Source: a bacterium (GTDB lineage Bacteria; Chloroflexota; Chloroflexia; Thermomicrobiales; UBA6265). From it: a stretch of 6,838 bases of DNA. The notes under the pieces were generated by a model. The model saw only the letters and a program-made list of their open reading frames with translations. It was not told the origin of the DNA and searched no databases. Made by a program: the position numbers and the translations under genes. Each line of letters opens with the position of its first letter. Positions within the stretch are counted from its first letter, which is position 1. The stretch spans positions 1 through 6,838 of the forward strand of contig JAPOLF010000107.1 in assembly GCA_029977305.1 (NCBI GenBank). The letters are read 5' to 3'. This document shows, piece by piece, positions 5,995 to 6,838 of the stretch.

Positions 5995-6612
5995 ATGACC
6001 ACTAAGTTCGGCGTCTGCCTCCCGATCTTCGCCTGCCCCGGCATCCAACTCTTCCGCGTCCCCGCCCGCGCGTCGTTGGACCCGGCTGCGGTGCTCCCCT
6101 TCGGCAAGCGCGCCGAGGAACTCGGATACGACTCCCTCTGGGTCGCCGACCACCTGATGCTCGGCAAGGACGAGGCAATCCTCGAGGGCTGGACCGTCAT
6201 CTCCGCCCTCGCCGGCGCCACCACCCGCGCCCAGCTCGGCATGATCCACATGGCCCACTATTTCCGTCACCCGTCCATCACCGCCAAGATGGTCGCCACC
6301 CTCGACCAACTCTCCGGTGGTCGCGTCATCCATTTCCTCGATGGCGGCTACCAGAAACGCGAGTACGTCAACTACGGCCTCCCCTGGAAAGACGACATGG
6401 CCGACCGCCTCACCGACCTCCACGAGGCCACCGAACTCATCCTGAAACTCTGGTCCAGCGACGGCCCACTCACCTTCCATGGCAACACCTGGCATGTCGA
6501 CAACGCCGTCTGCGAACTCGTCCTCCGCCCCCGCGTCGCGCCCGCGAGCGCTGACCCGTACGCGATAGGAGCCCGGAGGGAGGTCGAGCGTGCCGCAGTG
6601 CCTCCGCCTTGA
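5995..6612 (+). CDS. Luciferase-like (LLM class) flavin/F420-dependent oxidoreductase, C-terminally broken
   Basis: The first 174 or so residues match the bacterial luciferase-like TIM-barrel family, which uses FMNH2 or coenzyme F420 for hydride transfer or monooxygenation. Visible signs are FGVCLPIF (5-12), AEELGYDSLWVADHL (40-54), the LGMIHMAHYFRHPSITAK segment (81-98), LDQLSGGRVI (103-112) and EYVNYGLPW (123-131). After WHVDNAVCE (166-174, ending at 6516) the family normally continues with a Pro-rich segment and about 110-150 more residues. Here it turns into LVLRPRVAPASADPYAIGARR and a Pro-rich tail, stopping at TGA 6610-6612. The tail has no family character, and the opposite strand there reads more like protein. 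The ORF is intact, but the enzyme is probably a 3'-truncated remnant or cut by an assembly junction. AAAGGAG lies 6 nt before the ATG, and 19 bp separate it from the dehydrogenase gene. Confidence 0.82.
   Translation: MTTKFGVCLPIFACPGIQLFRVPARASLDPAAVLPFGKRAEELGYDSLWVADHLMLGKDEAILEGWTVISALAGATTRAQLGMIHMAHYFRHPSITAKMVATLDQLSGGRVIHFLDGGYQKREYVNYGLPWKDDMADRLTDLHEATELILKLWSSDGPLTFHGNTWHVDNAVCELVLRPRVAPASADPYAIGARREVERAAVPPP
6496..6591 (-). pseudogene. Minus-strand protein fragment of another gene (possible)
   Basis: Read on the minus strand, about 32 codons give TLDLPPGSYRVRVSARGRD followed by AGAEDEFADGVVD. LPPGSYRVRVSARGRDAG resembles a beta-rich stretch I recall from uncharacterised proteins of actinobacteria and myxobacteria, which often goes on to a tyrosine- and tryptophan-containing strand. 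Here the reading runs into the luciferase-like gene on one side and the lipoprotein-like fragment on the other, so no start or end belongs to it. The plus-strand reading of the same bases has no family character after 6516. The call rests on memory of the motif only. Confidence 0.33.
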
Positions 6613-6838
6613 GGTCTGCTGCAGCCCTCTTGCGGCTCTGATTTTGCACCGCCAAGCCAGATCGACAGCCTGCGTATTGTGTCCGTTACGTCCGACAAGC
6701 CCTATCCCCAGCCAGGCGATACCGTCACCCTCGACCTGACGTGGCATGACGGCAGCGAGGGCGGACCACGCGATGTACAAGTCACCTGGATCGCTGCCTG
6801 CATCAATCCCCCTGGGGGCAGCTACATTGGTTGCTACC
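6613..6838 (+). pseudogene. Lipoprotein-like protein, 5' end missing and cut by window edge
   Basis: From 6613 to the window end one frame reads 75 residues: LLQPSCGSDFAPPSQIDSLR, then IVSVTSDKPYPQPGDTVTLD, then WHDGSEGGPRDVQVTWIAAC and a Pro/Gly-rich end with two more Cys. The pattern (Cys after a short hydrophobic run, then D/F-APPS, a DKPYPQPGD turn and VTLDLTWHDG) resembles secreted lipoproteins common in myxobacteria, where the first Cys is lipidated and the rest forms Ig-like strands. The frame has no ATG, GTG or TTG between the TGA at 6610-6612 and the Cys at 6631, and no signal peptide, so the front is missing. It continues past the window. By my count about 24 of 75 codons end in A or T, far more than in the upstream operon, which suggests a different origin. 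I recorded it as a broken gene, but a joined or misassembled read would look the same. Confidence 0.6.

Overview
The window is a high-GC bacterial fragment. Its base and codon use, and the mix of TIM-barrel isomerase, Gfo/Idh/MocA, 2-hydroxyacid dehydrogenase and luciferase-like genes, would suit a free-living high-GC bacterium. A Chloroflexota (Thermomicrobia-like) or actinobacterial relative is my guess from memory of such gene sets; the sequence does not prove it. No tRNA, rRNA, CRISPR array, transposase or phage gene is visible.

Layout. (1) Positions 1-673, plus strand: the C-terminal part of a class B penicillin-binding protein transpeptidase, cut by the window edge. (2) Positions 663-2679, minus strand: a compact three-gene unit, transcribed right to left. 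It encodes a secreted cupin-like protein (2679-1957), a small unrecognised protein whose GTG start lies 2 nt after the cupin stop (1954-1505), and a secreted GH16-fold protein with an EIDVE catalytic motif (1421-663). The GH16 gene and the PBP gene converge and overlap by 11 bp. (3) Positions 2680-2814: a divergent control region with a perfect 16-bp palindrome next to the first plus-strand gene. (4) Positions 2815-6612, plus strand: a tight four-gene operon of an IolE-like sugar isomerase/dehydratase, a Gfo/Idh/MocA oxidoreductase, a D-isomer 2-hydroxyacid dehydrogenase and a luciferase-like flavin/F420 oxidoreductase that loses its family resemblance near residue 174. (5) Positions about 6496-6838: a mosaic end. 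It holds a short minus-strand stretch that reads like part of another protein, then the start-less front of a lipoprotein-like protein with clearly different codon use.

How the genes may work together. The isomerase and Gfo/Idh/MocA pair resembles the IolE and IolG steps of inositol-type catabolism: oxidation of a polyol or sugar ring, then isomerisation or dehydration. The 2-hydroxyacid dehydrogenase and the flavin/F420 enzyme would add further redox steps. The combination is not the canonical iol pathway and its substrate cannot be read from the sequence. The divergent secreted cupin and GH16 proteins could act on extracellular carbohydrate, but a link to the operon is inference from position only.

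The most striking points are the broken, chimeric-looking right end, the palindrome ahead of the operon, and a strand-wide C-over-G skew that makes plus genes use C-ending codons and minus genes use G-ending codons. I do not see convincing evidence of a wholly new system.
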